From Castor canadensis (lineage: Eukaryota; Chordata; Mammalia; Rodentia; Castoridae): a DNA stretch of 64,000 bases. The DNA is taken from positions 123,050,083 through 123,114,082 of the forward strand of contig NC_133390.1 of assembly GCF_047511655.1 (NCBI RefSeq). Direction: 5' to 3'. Of this stretch, positions 37,850-48,146 are shown piece after piece. Each line of letters opens with the position of its first letter. Position 1 is the first letter of the stretch. The position numbers and the translations under genes were made by a program. The notes under the pieces are model-generated. The model ran no database searches. It was not told the DNA's origin and saw only the letters and a program-made list of their open reading frames with translations.

Positions 37850-40420
37850 TTCATTTTTCCATGTTTAGTACCATCCTTAAGTTGAGTTCTAAAATCTAGA
37901 AACATTTGGTAGGAGCACTTGTCTGTAATTGTGGGAGATTCTATGCATATCTCTCACCCCAGATTCCCATAGAAGCACTGGTGCTTGACTCCCCACTTAA
38001 ATTGTCTTTCATATCCTGTAGATTTGCATGCTGACTGCTAAACCAGTTGGACCTGATAGTAGAGTAGCATCTACACAGGCCTTTAAATATTCTATAAGAC
38101 CCTATGTATGACAAATAGGAATACTGAGAAAAACCCATGAATCCCTTTAGGATTCACCAAACACAGCCCCATGGTTATTCTTGTCTCAAAAAAACAGTGT
38201 AATGGGTCTGTATAGGAATGAAGACAGGCAAGAGAAACTCAAAGATTGTCTTATTAGAGTTAGCACAATGGGCTAACTCAGATACAAATCTAGAGAGATC
38301 AAGAGATGGTTCAGATCGTACAGGAGTATACTCACCCTAATAGAGTATGCACTAAGTTTCCTTAGCATAGAATCTAATTCCTAATATTCTGTCAACTGTT
38401 GTACCAGTCGATGTGTATCATAAGTCAGAGAGATCAAATCTCTGCCATCTGGGAAGGGCTGGTTCATTAAGAGAACTCAAGCACAGCAGGATATAAGAGG
38501 AACAGTATAACCCATAGGCCAAGACGTTGTCTGTAATAACTTAATAGTTGCATCCCTTACTCCAACTGATCATACTGAACTCCCCATGAGAACATAAGTA
38601 TGGGCAAAAATATAAGCAGGCTAGAGGAAGAGCAATTGCTCATGTTTGTTACTTGTCCTTTAGGTCCCCTTTGTACCACTACCACTTGAGAAAGTTTACT
38701 GCACATGTCTGACTTTGGTCAGGACTTGGGAATCATCACAAGTAGAGAGGAGAAACAGGGAGGGAACTGGTATCTCATGGTAGCGTGTTGTAAAGCAAAT
38801 TCAAGGTAAAATAAATAAAAGTTCAGTTCTCATATTGAAAGAGGGAAGAGATCTAGCCCTTCTCTTTTGTTAGAGCATTTCCTTTAAAAAACCTCTAAGT
38901 TCTTTGTCTGCCTCCTTGCAAAGGATGCATATATTTTTTAAAAAAGTAAGCCTCTGGGCAATTTTACAATTAGAAATGGACAAGGATGGCTGTTACCACC
39001 TTGCACATGTACAGTCTTCTCTGATCTCAGATGCTAACAGGACCAGGCCTGGTTGGGAGGAAAGGACAAACAAAAATGTTAGGGCTGCATGAGAAGTAGG
39101 GGTAGAGGGAACAACTTGAACAGTTAAAATTGGCTAGGCTCTCCTGAAGCAGAGGGAAATACACACATGCAATGCCCAGACTGCCCATGAAGCTACAGAA
39201 GAAAAACATGGAATATGAACAAGACAAGGGACACAGTGCATCCAGGAATCCAAGACTACTTAGCAAATGCAACCCTGCCCAGGAGCCCTAAATTCCTCAC
39301 TGTTAGGTCTACTACCCCTCTCCTTGAGAGTGCAGCAGTATCTCCCTGAGGCAATGCACTCAGCCCTCTGAGATGAGCAAGGAGCAGATGGTTCAGCCCA
39401 CCAACCCCCAAAGGCCTTCAGCCTCAACCTTTTGTGGGAAGGGGACATCTATAGCCTGTATGTCTGTGCTTTCTCTAGCATATGGAGTAAGGAGGGGTTA
39501 GGTCACCAGCCTGGATATCTGACCTGGGAGGGTCCTGTATATCCAGCCTTACCTGCAGAGAGGCCCATGAGGATTCATCTTTTCCTGACTCATTTACTGC
39601 TCATGAACAGACCTTATGGCTCTTATTTCTTCCCACCAGTGTGTAGCGTATCATCAGTGGACCATGCAGGAAACTGATAAGCACTTGGAGAAGACACTAG
39701 GTATGACTCCTGACATGCCATTGCTCTGAATATTGGAGACTATGCTGCTCAGCACTTAATAGTGTCTGAGCACAGAAGCCTGGCAACAGGCTACCCTGAA
39801 TTTATTCCTTGGACCCCAAATTTCCCATGTCCAGAAACTACCAATGCCAGTGTGTGCTTCCTGTGTGGCCTTATGTGAAACATTTGAGCTGATCTAGCAG
39901 GGCAGAGAGAGAACATCCCAGCAATAGAAGTTCACATTCATCAGTCTCTGTAAGTGAACACAGCTAACTATAAATGTGAAAACTGAGTAGTCAACCAAGA
40001 GCAGTTGCTCCCCACAGAATAAAGTCCTCTCACAAGACGCCTAGATTCATTACTGTGCCAGGCAACAATATAAGAAAGTCAAGGGCTGCCTTTCTCCAAA
40101 CCATTTCTCAGAGGCTAAGGCACTACACAGATGACACTGAAATTGCACAGCCTTTGTCCCAAAGTCCAGAATTCTCATGGGAATTGGAAAGTAAGGACCT
40201 GCTCCCATCATGAAAGTCCCGTCTTTACCAGAAGGCCATACTTTCTCATCACACAGTGCTGATCCCAGGTAGTGGGGGATGCTGAAGTAGCACAGAACAC
40301 TTCCTTGAACACACAATGTCTGTCACAGTTTTTCATCAGAGTTCCCTGTCCTCATTCTCCATGAGCAGCTACTTCCAGCCCCTCTGTACCTCTAGGCTGA
40401 AGGCCCCTAGAAGAGAGGCC
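37850..40420. other. Unclassified intronic block, moderately GC-rich, low in SINEs
   Basis: Composition changes from the AT-rich surroundings to more balanced, CA/TG-rich sequence. Many chance ORFs of 60-90 codons occur on both strands, but none has a recognised domain. Parts (CAGTGGACCATGCAGGAAAC, GGAGACTATGCTGCTCAGC) look like text from the interior of an old retroelement, for example a MaLR-type internal region. I cannot confirm that. No host exon was identified. Confidence 0.35.
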
Positions 40421-40510
40421 TAATACAATGTGACATTCCATCTTTCCTGGTCAGAGAAACTACTCCTTTCCAGTTTTGAAGCTCTGTAAAACTATAGTGA
40501 AAGTGCCTAA

Positions 40511-40650
40511 GAGCCTGGTGCGGTGAAGCACAGCTATAATCCCAACACTTGGGAAGCTGAGGCAGAAGTACTGTGAGTTCCAGGCCTACATAGCAAGCTC
40601 CAAGCCAGTCCAAGATACATATAAAGACTGTCTGAAAAAACAAAGTGCCT
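40511..40650 (+). mobile_element. B1-like SINE monomer
   Basis: GCCTGGTGCGGTGAAGCAC, TAATCCCAACACTTGGGAAG and GAGTTCCAGGCCTACATAG, A-rich end. Confidence 0.85.
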
Positions 40651-41049
40651 GGAAAACCCGTCATGAAATCCATTAAGTTCAAGATGTGTTTTCCTATTGT
40701 TTAACGGGCATTTTCATCAGGAGTTATTTCTATTACTACAGGAAAATGGAGACGAGGTAGAGATTGGAGTAAGTATTGGTTTTCCCAGTGACAAAATACT
40801 ATTGAAAAGGCTTCTTACATATTAGTGATTAATACCACAGGATTTGGGGTCAGCTAAAATCAGAGTGAAGACTTCCTTCTGCTATTTATTTTGTCTTTGT
40901 TGCCATGGCGGAGAAGTTTAATAAGTGAACCTCTTAAACTTTGTGTGTCTGAAGTTTGTTAAAATGTTGTATATATTGATAAAGAATTTTTTTGACCTCT
41001 GATTCAGTTATTCAAATAGCATGTTCTTAGTTTGACACATTATCCCTCT

Positions 41050-41300
41050 CTCCAGATAGAAAAATTCTAGTGCAGAGTTCACAAGTGCACAGAGTACAGA
41101 GGGAAGCCTGGGCTCAACTTCTGGGTCTGGAGAGCAGAGTTCTAGCCTTGTGACTTTGGGGAGATTCCTCATTGTGACCAAGGATAATTCTACCCAGAGA
41201 GATTGTGAGGCACTATTTGTAAACACATTCACCATGGTACCTGGAGCATAGTAGGTACTTGGTACGTGTTAGCTCTGTTTTATCTGTACTGTTATTAGAT
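41050..41300 (+). mobile_element. MIR-type SINE fragment
   Basis: GGGCTCAACTTCTGGGTCTG, CTAGCCTTGTGACTTTGGG, GATTGTGAGGCACTATTTG and GAGCATAGTAGGTACTTGG follow MIR order. Confidence 0.65.
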
Positions 41301-42037
41301 TTGTATTTATTATTTGTTATCTGAACATTGATCATTTGCATATTCTATTTTTCACCTCCTACAAATATGAGAAAATAACAAGTTCTAGTGCATTCTGGGG
41401 GAGGAGCCAGGAAGGGATAATTTCTGCTGGTTTAGAAGAGAGAAGCAAGGAAGGAAACAGATGGATGTGACATGAGCTGAAAGTAAATAGTTATGAAGGA
41501 AAATTCTGAAACATTAGGTCTCAGAGTACTCAAAGAAATACTTTCTTAAATCTTAGAATAAGAAAGCCCTCTGCTTTACTATTTGATATTTCACAAAATC
41601 AATGTAAGTACTACTTCCATCTCTGTATAGTAAGATCTCGAAACATTAACAACACGTGCTTCTTTATTTCTACCTCTCACCTCAATGTACTATGATTTGT
41701 GGTTTCTGACTCCACAGAAACTGCTATTCCTAAATATTATGCTCACAGTGTCAAATCCAACAAATAGTCCTTCCTTTTACTTGGCCTTTTTCTGGCACTC
41801 TCTCCTTATAGTTCTCTTTTGAGTTATTTCTGTCATGATGCTTTCCAACTTCCCATACATTTCCCTGTGGTTTTCAGACATTTCTTTGTTAACCTGTTCC
41901 TTAAAGTTAGGTGTTACCCTGGGTTTTCTTCTCATTCTTAAATCTGAGAAAGTTTAGTTTGCACTCAATTGATTAGATTACTTACTATGGATACTGTGTA
42001 TCTCTGCTTCTGTCAGGTCTCAGACTGAACTTGACAA

Positions 42038-42368
42038 CTTTTTTTGTCAATACTGAGGTTTGAACTCAGGGCTTTGTGCTTACTAGTCATGCACTGTTCT
42101 GCTTGAGCCATGCCTCTACCCTTTTGTGCTCTGGTTATTTTGGAAATGGGGTCTTGCTTTTTGCCCAGGCTGGCCTAGACCATGATCCTCCCGCTTCATG
42201 TTTTCCACTGTCCCTGGGATGACTGGTGTGTAGTATTTCACCCAACTGTTTTTTGAGGTGGAGTCTCACAATTTTTTGTCTGGGCTGGCCTTGAACCATG
42301 ATCCTGCCAATCTCGGCCTGTTAATTAGCTAGGATTACAGATGTGAGCCACCTGCACCTGGCTTGAAC
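42038..42368 (-). mobile_element. Composite SINE, reverse
   Basis: CAATACTGAGGTTTGAACTC...GCTTGAGCCATGCC, then two B1-like arms (GCCCAGGCTGGCC and GTCTGGGCTGGCCTTGAACC) ending GTGAGCCACCTGCACCTGG. Confidence 0.9.
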
Positions 42369-42374
42369 TTGGCA

Positions 42375-43330
42375 GTTTTTTGTTCCTCCACATCATGTGT
42401 CTTTGTGAATTACACAGTTGTTTAAAATCTAGTCTGGTCTCCTAATTCTTAATTGGTGATTTCCTAATCTCACCAAATCCATCTTTTCCTTTTCATTCCT
42501 GCAATTCCTCCTTTGGCCTAATTTCTTGCCTGGATACTTTTTTTTTTTTTCATGGCACACACCTCCAGCCGTTTTTGCTTCATTACTTTTCAGGTAGAGG
42601 TTCATGGTTTTGCCGAGACCAACCTCAGACCACAGTCTTCTTACCTAGGCTTCCCACATAGCTTGGATGACAGGCTCATGCTACCACTTCCAGCTTACTG
42701 GTTGAGATGGGGGTCTTTTTCCCCAGGCTAGCTTCAAACTGCCGTCCTCTTCATCTCTGCCTCCCATGTAGCTGGGACTGTAAACATAGCCACTATGCCT
42801 GGCCTTTGCCTGGATTATTTTAAGTTTATTGGACATCTTGATTCTAATCTTGCTGCCCCTTGCACTTTAGCCTACTTACCACATGCTGTAAGATTTATCT
42901 AAGACATAAAATTGATCTTCCATTTGCTGTTAATCATGTTGTGTTCCCTTCAGGATAGATTTTAATTTCTTGGTATGGCATAAATTACCCATTATGATTG
43001 GGTCCTTATGTGTTCCATGTTTATCCTAGGCCATTTCTGCTATGTGCATAATCTGCTGTAGTGGTATACTTATCCGCTTGCAGTGTCTGTTTTCCTAATT
43101 TATGTGCCTTTTCACATGTGCTTTTTATTTGAATTTCTCTTGGACCTTCAAAATGCAACTCTGGCATTTCCTCATGACATTCCCCCCTCTGCCCCTTCCC
43201 TATGTTTCCATGGGGTCCTGGGCCCTATCTCTGTCACTACACTTGTAGTTAGTTGTCTTTTCTTGCCTGCCCTATAATACTGTAGGCTCCTTAAGGAATA
43301 GAACCTGTGTTTGTCATTGCTGTTATCTTG
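42375..43330 (+). mobile_element. L2 LINE fragment interrupted by a SINE
   Basis: L2-like text on both sides of the SINE at 42540-42800, such as CATTTCCTCATGACATTCCC and TGTAGGCTCCTTAAGGAATA...CCTGTGTTTGTC, which is L2 3' word order. Diverged and non-coding. Confidence 0.5.
42540..42803 (-). mobile_element. Composite SINE, reverse, inserted in L2
   Basis: T-run, degenerate tRNA-like remnant, then two B1-like arms (GACCAACCTCAGACCACAG and CAGGCTAGCTTCAAACTGC) ending GCCACTATGCCTGGCC. Confidence 0.82.
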
Positions 43331-43573
43331 TGATAGTGCTATATAAAAAACAATTTTTTCATCAATATGCACAATTTTATGCTTTTCATGTATGAGTTAA
43401 AGTTTTTAAAAATCTTTGGGTCTTTGTTTCCACCCATTTACATAATGTTTAGAGTAAATTTGTGACTATTACTAAAAGTCTACTTCTGAAGATTGAACCT
43501 GAGTATCAAGATAAGCTTATGTTATTTGTAAGGGTAATCACTTTTACAGTAGATTTTCATTTCCTTCTTGTAG

Positions 43574-43694
43574 CTATAATGATCCAGCCTTTTATGAAGA
43601 ATGCAAAACAGAGTATTTGAAGGAAAGGGAAGAATTCAGAAAAACAGGAGTTCCTACCAAGAAAAGGCTACAGAAGCTTCCCACAAGCATGTAA
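43574..43694 (+). CDS. CMC1: CMC1 last coding exon (exon 4) with stop
   Basis: After acceptor TTGTAG the exon completes the split Tyr codon and reads YNDPAFYEECKTEYLKERE, then ...KRLQKLPTSM and TAA at 43692-43694. It forms the basic, helical C-terminal tail after the CHCH fold and matches the end of mammalian CMC1. It is 39 codons plus stop with no disruption. A minus-strand provirus starts about 460 bp downstream. Confidence 0.97.
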
Positions 43695-44095
43695 GGAAAG
43701 TTCAAATATATTAGGACACTCATACTTATGGAAAGAATTTATAATATAAATCACCTGAAACAATGAACTTCAGAGTGTGTTTGGTTTATCCTAATTATGA
43801 AAATACTAATTTTATATGAAATAGAATTCTGGTTTATTAATTAAGGGATAGAATTCAGAATACTGAAATGGGACATGGTTTTCCTGGTCATTCTGGATTT
43901 TTTTGACACAACTCTGTGTGGATGTTATCTTCTTCAATTGCTAATTGTGGGGATCGAAAGTACTACAGGAAGTTGGAATGAACGATCTTCAAAGGTGTTA
44001 TTAGGCAGGATAGCAGAATGGCTGTGACCCAGAATCCTTCCTAGTTCTACCACTCATTAACTGTGTAATAAATGTCAGAGTTACTGTGAGGATTT
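43695..44095 (+). other. CMC1: CMC1 3'UTR (probable extent)
   Basis: Non-coding sequence after the CMC1 stop, up to a candidate polyadenylation site. It includes a MIR-like piece (about 44000-44125). The true end is not known from sequence alone. Confidence 0.5.
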
Positions 44096-44130
44096 ACTGA
44101 GTATTTCAAGTACAGATAAAGTATACAGGA
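44000..44130 (+). mobile_element. MIR-type SINE fragment
   Basis: ATAGCAGAATGGCTGTGACC, TAGTTCTACCACTCATTAAC, TGTGAGGATTTACTGAGTA: MIR word order. Truncated by the provirus. Confidence 0.55.
44067..44072 (+). promoter_or_regulatory. CMC1: Candidate CMC1 polyadenylation signal AATAAA
   Basis: First canonical AATAAA after the CMC1 stop (373 nt past it) and before the provirus. Use is inferred. Confidence 0.45.
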
Positions 44131-44219
44131 AAGGACTTCAGACCTGGTAGATGCTCTGAGATCGACCACCCCTCAGAGGAACAAAAGACACTCACGATAA
44201 TGTAAGCCACAAAGCGAGG

Positions 44220-44225
44220 TTTATT
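44220..44225 (-). terminator. 3' LTR polyadenylation signal AATAAA
   Basis: Minus-strand AATAAA in the R region, about 80 nt downstream of the TATA-like box on the transcribed strand. Confidence 0.8.
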
Positions 44226-44300
44226 TCCAGCCACCTGGGGTCCAGGTATCCGCCCGACGCAGCGGGTTTCAACGAGGACCCCAAATGCAGAGTTCAGGCT

Positions 44301-44310
44301 GCTTTTATAT
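44301..44310 (-). promoter_or_regulatory. 3' LTR TATA-like box ATATAAAAGC
   Basis: Minus-strand ATATAAAAGC, identical in the 5' LTR. Transcription from here would run leftward, antisense to CMC1. Confidence 0.75.
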
Positions 44311-44615
44311 TTTTTTTAAACATTAGTCATGGTCACACAGCAATTTTTTATGGCCCCTGGGGTCACATATTTCTGATATCACCCACATCCTGGTGGTGGG
44401 GCAAGATTACTTGAAGATTATTTATCAGGAACTTAATAAACACCAGGTGTCTTAACTCATTGACTCACATACCGTTTAGCAAGATTAACCAGAAACAGTC
44501 CCTGTTCCCAGAAATCATCCCACCTCCCTTTGTTCCAGTAAGTGGCGGCTTGGGTCATGTTAGCCATGGCCGGTTTCAGGCTGAGTGGGCTGCAAGCCTC
44601 AAAGGTACCCTAACA

Positions 44616-44629
44616 TTCCCTCCCTTTAG
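44616..44629 (-). other. Polypurine tract of the provirus
   Basis: Minus-strand CTAAAGGGAGGGAA directly abuts the 3' LTR start TGTTAGGG. It would be the plus-strand DNA primer site. Confidence 0.85.
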
Positions 44630-44633
44630 TTGT

Positions 44634-45142
44634 TCATAATGAGGAATCATGCTCATCTAGGTGACGAGCATAAACATTCTCAGGGCTAGGTAACTTTTCA
44701 TATTGCTGTCTCAGGACCATTAGTTGGACTGTACTAATTCGATCTTTCACGAAGGTCACTACCTTATTCAGAATACAAGGACCAAAGATTAAGATAAGCA
44801 GTAGTATGACCAGAGGGCCCACCAGGGTAGAGACCAAGGTAGTGAACCAGGGGGACCTATTGAACCAAGCTTTGAACCAATTTTCTTTGGCTTCCCTTTC
44901 CCGTTTCCTTTTTGCCAGTCCTTCCCTCACTTTAGCCATAGAATCCCTAACTACCCCTGAATGGTCAGCATAAAAATAACATTCCTCCCCTAGGGCTGCA
45001 CATAGTCCCCCCTGCTGGAGGAACAATAAGTCTAGGCCCTGTCGGTGAGTATCCAGGTTTGCTTATAGGGCTGGTGAGGGTTGGTTTCTGCGAGGCTCCT
45101 GCTCTGGGCGTTGAGCAAGATCAGAGCGACCAGCCAACCCAT
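44634..45142 (-). pseudogene. env remnant: signal peptide/SU start joined to TM C-terminal half
   Basis: Env of gammaretroviruses is the SU-TM entry glycoprotein. An ATG at 45140-45142 opens a hydrophobic leader (MGWLVALILLNAQSRS), followed by about 20 residues of SU. A large deletion then joins the TM ectodomain just before its CX6C(C) motif, about 45032. After the join the frame is shifted, so the leader stops shortly (TAG) and TM is not readable from the ATG. The TM part keeps a membrane span ([15 protein letters not shown]) and a cytoplasmic tail with a YEKL endocytosis-like motif, and stops at 44634-44636. The last cysteine of CX6CC reads Tyr (44976-44978). Receptor-binding and fusion regions are absent. 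Confidence 0.93.
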
Positions 45143-46245
45143 CGTGGCTGCTCTTGAAGACTCTGCATGTTTCTGGGGTCGCAAATGCTTCAGCTTCAAT
45201 GGGTTATCTGGGTGCCGCTGTGCGGTCCACTCTCTAGCATCTTTCTGTTTTTGCTGACTGGTTTGATGCACGTGGGAGTGATGGAACCAAGGCCTGACAC
45301 TGTCAACCTTAAGAGCAGTGGGGGTATCCAGAATGACCAGGTAAGGACCTTTCCATCTTTCTTCCAGAGTGCAGGCTCTGTGCTTCTTTACCCATACCCA
45401 ATCCCCTGGGATGATGCCATGTTCCGGGTTCGATGTGTCTTTTGTCTCATACAAGGCGCGCACTATGGGCCAGACTTCACATTGGACCTCCTGTAGGGCT
45501 TTTAAGCTGGCCAAGTAATTTGGGGCTGTACTGGGGTCTTGGTCTGGTAGGGTTCGGACAACAATGGGGGGGGCGGAGCCCCGTATAGAATTTCAGAAGG
45601 TGTCAATGCATGTACATATGGTGAGTTTTGAACCCAGAAGATGGCATAGGGTAGGAGGGCCACCCAGTCTCCGCCAGTCTTGATGGCTAATTTACATAAG
45701 GTCTCCTTCAGGGTCCGATTCATTCTTTCTACCTGCCCTGAACTCTGGGGGTTATATTTAAAATGTAGTTTTCAATTAGTCCCCACTGCCCGGGCCAGCC
45801 CTTGTAGGATGTTACTGATGAAAGCTGGACCGTTATCAGAGCCTAGAGTTTCGGGGATGCCATATCTGGGTATGATTTTCTCCAGCAAAACCTTAGCTAC
45901 AACCTGGGCAGTCTCTCGTTTTGTAGGAAAGGCTTCAACCCAGCCTGAGAAGGTGTCTATCAGAACCAACAAATACTTATACCCATACCTTCCCGGCTTC
46001 ACTTCAGTAAAATCCACTTCCCAGCTCCGTCCCAGCGCCCTCCCCCGTACCCGTGTACCTGTATGTATGTAGGAGTCCCTTTTTGCTGGGTTTCATAGTC
46101 TGGCACCTGGCACATTGGTCCACAATCTTTTGAATCTGGGCTGTTTGGTGCAGGAACTGGAGGTGGGCTGACTCGAGGAGGGCAAGTAGTTTCTTCTTGC
46201 CTAAATGGTTGGCTTGATGTAAATTGGAGAGGAGAAACAGTCCTA
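45143..46245 (-). pseudogene. pol integrase remnant (HHCC, DDE core, C-terminal domain)
   Basis: Integrase inserts viral DNA into host DNA. In minus-strand order: zinc-binding HHCC region with HQANH (H-X3-H) and CARC (C-X2-C); a frameshift about 46040; core with Asp at 46012-46014, Asp at 45835-45837 in SDNGPAF and Glu at 45727-45729, the last pair spaced exactly 35 residues; then the C-terminal domain with RWKGPY and WFHHSHVH (GPY/F type). A TGA (45772-45774) splits the core between the second Asp and the Glu. A second frameshift lies about 45510. The end of pol is in the same frame as the env leader that follows, so the two read into each other. Confidence 0.93.
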
Positions 46246-46852
46246 ACTTTGCAGGATCAGCCGCCCTTCGATATCACAATACCAGCCTTGCTGATTGGGC
46301 TCCAGGCATCGGTGATCTTGGATCCACTGTTTGTCTTCCGGGGTGTACTCGGGTCGCAGTGGCAAGCATGGAAGCTCGGGCACAGGTAAAGTCAGCACTA
46401 GGGCCGTGGAGGCCAAAGCAGCATTTTGGGCCGCTTTGTCCACACACCGGTTCCCTGTAGCTTCTGGAGTCTGGGCAGATTGGTGGCCAGGAACATGTAC
46501 TACTGCAATAGCTTGGGGCTTCTGCACAGCAGTCAATAGTCTCTGGATCTCCGGGAGGTTATGTAGCTCCTTTCCTTCCACTGTAATGAAACCCCTTTCC
46601 CGGTAGATGGCACCATGTACATGGACGGTGCCGAAAGTGTAATGGCAGCTCACTGTTGGGTAGGGCTGAGTCCTGGAGATCGGGGTGCACTTGGGTGACT
46701 TCAGTTATAATCTCCTGACAGTCATGTAGAGGGGCTTCCAGGTCCAGATTTGGCAGCAAGGTGGCCGGGTTCAGAGAGACTGGTTCAGAAAAGAGGATGT
46801 GGGGAGCATCCAGCAAGAGCCCTTGGTAATGAGTCAGTCAGGCGTTGGTCAT
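46243..46852 (-). pseudogene. pol RNase H remnant and integrase N-terminus, catalytic centre deleted
   Basis: The upstream part (residues PHILFSEPVSLNPATLLPNL) comes from the RT-RNase H linker. About 46650 it jumps to a late RNase H segment (FGTVHVHGAIYRERGF...HVPGHQ...GNRCVDKAAQ) in another frame. The central RNase H segment holding the catalytic acidic residues is missing. It then enters the integrase N-terminal extension and meets a stop at 46243. Confidence 0.85.
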
Positions 46853-47382
46853 TCATCTACCTGGAGAGTGCTTTAGGACCCCTTCTACTGCATGGGGGGT
46901 TACCACCTTCAGTTGCCCAAAAGTGAGCTTATCTGCGTCCTTTACCATTAGGGCAACTGCCGCTATGATCAGCAGGCATGGGGGCCAGCCCGCTGCAACT
47001 GGGTCTAACCTTTTGGATAGATAAGCAACTGGATGCTTCCAGGGCCCTAGGTGCTGCATTAGTACCCCTTTCTCTATCCCCCTCCTTTCATCTACAAAGA
47101 GGGTGAAGGGCTTTAGAGGATCTGGCAGTGCCAGGGCTGGGGCTCTCAGGAGGGTGGACTTGAGCTCCTCAAAGGCCTTTTGTTGATCTGGCCCCCAGGC
47201 CCAAGGGGCCTTGTCCTTAGTTGCCTCGTATAAGGGTTTTGCCAGTTCAGCATACCCCAATATCCACAGCCGGCGGTAGCCCACCATCCCCAGGAACTCA
47301 TGGACTTCTCGAGCCGAGGTGGGGACGGGGAGTCTGAGAATAGTTTCTTTCATAGCATTCGTTAACCATCTGATTCCCTCTT
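46853..47382 (-). pseudogene. pol RT connection domain and start of RNase H
   Basis: Residues [19 protein letters not shown], then [20 protein letters not shown], then [17 protein letters not shown]: the RT thumb/connection and the beginning of the RNase H region of gammaretroviral pol. It is separated from the upstream RT palm by in-frame stops (about 47350-47385) and ends at a TAG at 46853. Confidence 0.9.
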
Positions 47383-47774
47383 TTAGTTCATACCCCAGGT
47401 AGGTGACTGTCTACAAATTTGAGCCTTCTTTGCACTGGCCCGATAGCCCAACTTCCCCAGCTCCTGGAGGAGGTCTCCAGTGGCTTGCCGGCACTCAGCT
47501 TCAGATGCAGCTGCCAGAAGCAAGTCATCTACATACTGCAAAAGCCACGGAACTGTGGCTCCGGCGATATGAGTCCAGATCCTGATTAAGAGCCTCATTG
47601 AACAGAGTAGGGGAGTTTTTGAAACCTTGTGGAAGTCTAGTCCATGTTAGCTGTCCGGGGGTTCCCGTATTTTCATCATGCCATTCGAAGGCAAAAATGT
47701 GTTCACTGTTGGGTGCCAGGGCTATGCTAAAAAAAGCATCTTTCAAGTCCAAAGTGGTATACCAAACATGGGAG
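47383..47774 (-). pseudogene. pol reverse transcriptase palm remnant with YVDD box
   Basis: Starts abruptly in RT palm at [16 protein letters not shown], so the RT fingers are deleted. It includes [16 protein letters not shown] and the catalytic YVDD (47524-47535). A frameshift about 47580 lies between these two motifs. Similar in style to murine-leukaemia-type pol. Confidence 0.93.
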
Positions 47775-48146
47775 GGGGGCAGGGCACTCAGAAATGACCA
47801 GAAAGGAATGGGTCACCTGATGTTGACCCAAATCCACCTGACGCTTGCTAGTCCATTGATATGCCTTGGACCCAGTGGCTCCCTGCACAAGACTAATTTT
47901 CTGGGACAGTGGCTCAGTAGGTTTATTAAGGACTGAGTATTAGGTCCCAGTGTCCACCATGCTTTCCCCCTGCATTATTGCCTTTATCTTAGCCAAACTG
48001 GTAGGGCAGCGAGCTGCCGCCTGGAGGCCTGCCATAAGAGTCTGGCGGTAGACCCGGAGATGCTCCCTACCTTCTGCGTCCCCATAGTCCCAGTCGGGTC
48101 TGTTCAAAGGAAAACAATCATTAACCAGGCTTGGCAGGGTGGTTGG
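47775..48146 (-). pseudogene. gag capsid C-terminal piece fused to a protease piece
   Basis: The gag frame continues past the TGA at 48147-48149 into capsid residues ([20 protein letters not shown]) and then joins directly to a protease active-site-like VDTG, followed by a TAA (47940-47942) and a protease tail. The late capsid, nucleocapsid zinc knuckle and start of protease are absent. A frameshift near 47770 then leads into RT. Confidence 0.85.

Larger units (their letters stand above)
35587..43573 (+). other. CMC1: CMC1 last intron (GT-AG)
   Basis: 7,987-bp intron with donor GTAAGT at 35587 and acceptor TTCTTGTAG at 43573. It holds a (CCCT)n tract near the donor, SINEs, L2 and MIR fossils and the unexplained block at 37.8-40.4 kb. 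No further coding exon was recognised. Confidence 0.9.
44152..44615 (-). mobile_element. 3' LTR of gammaretrovirus-like provirus
   Basis: On the minus strand it starts TGTTAGGGTACC (44615) just after the polypurine tract. It contains ATATAAAAGC (44301-44310) and AATAAA (44220-44225). It differs from the 5' LTR by one indel near the start and a few changes at its very end. The last bases in plus orientation (TGCTCTGAGATCGACC) replace TGTTGGGGTCCGAGGTCGACC of the other copy, so the outer terminus is altered. Confidence 0.95.

Noticed and set aside
45167..46072. 109- and 130-codon plus-strand ORFs
   Set aside because: Antisense shadows of integrase.
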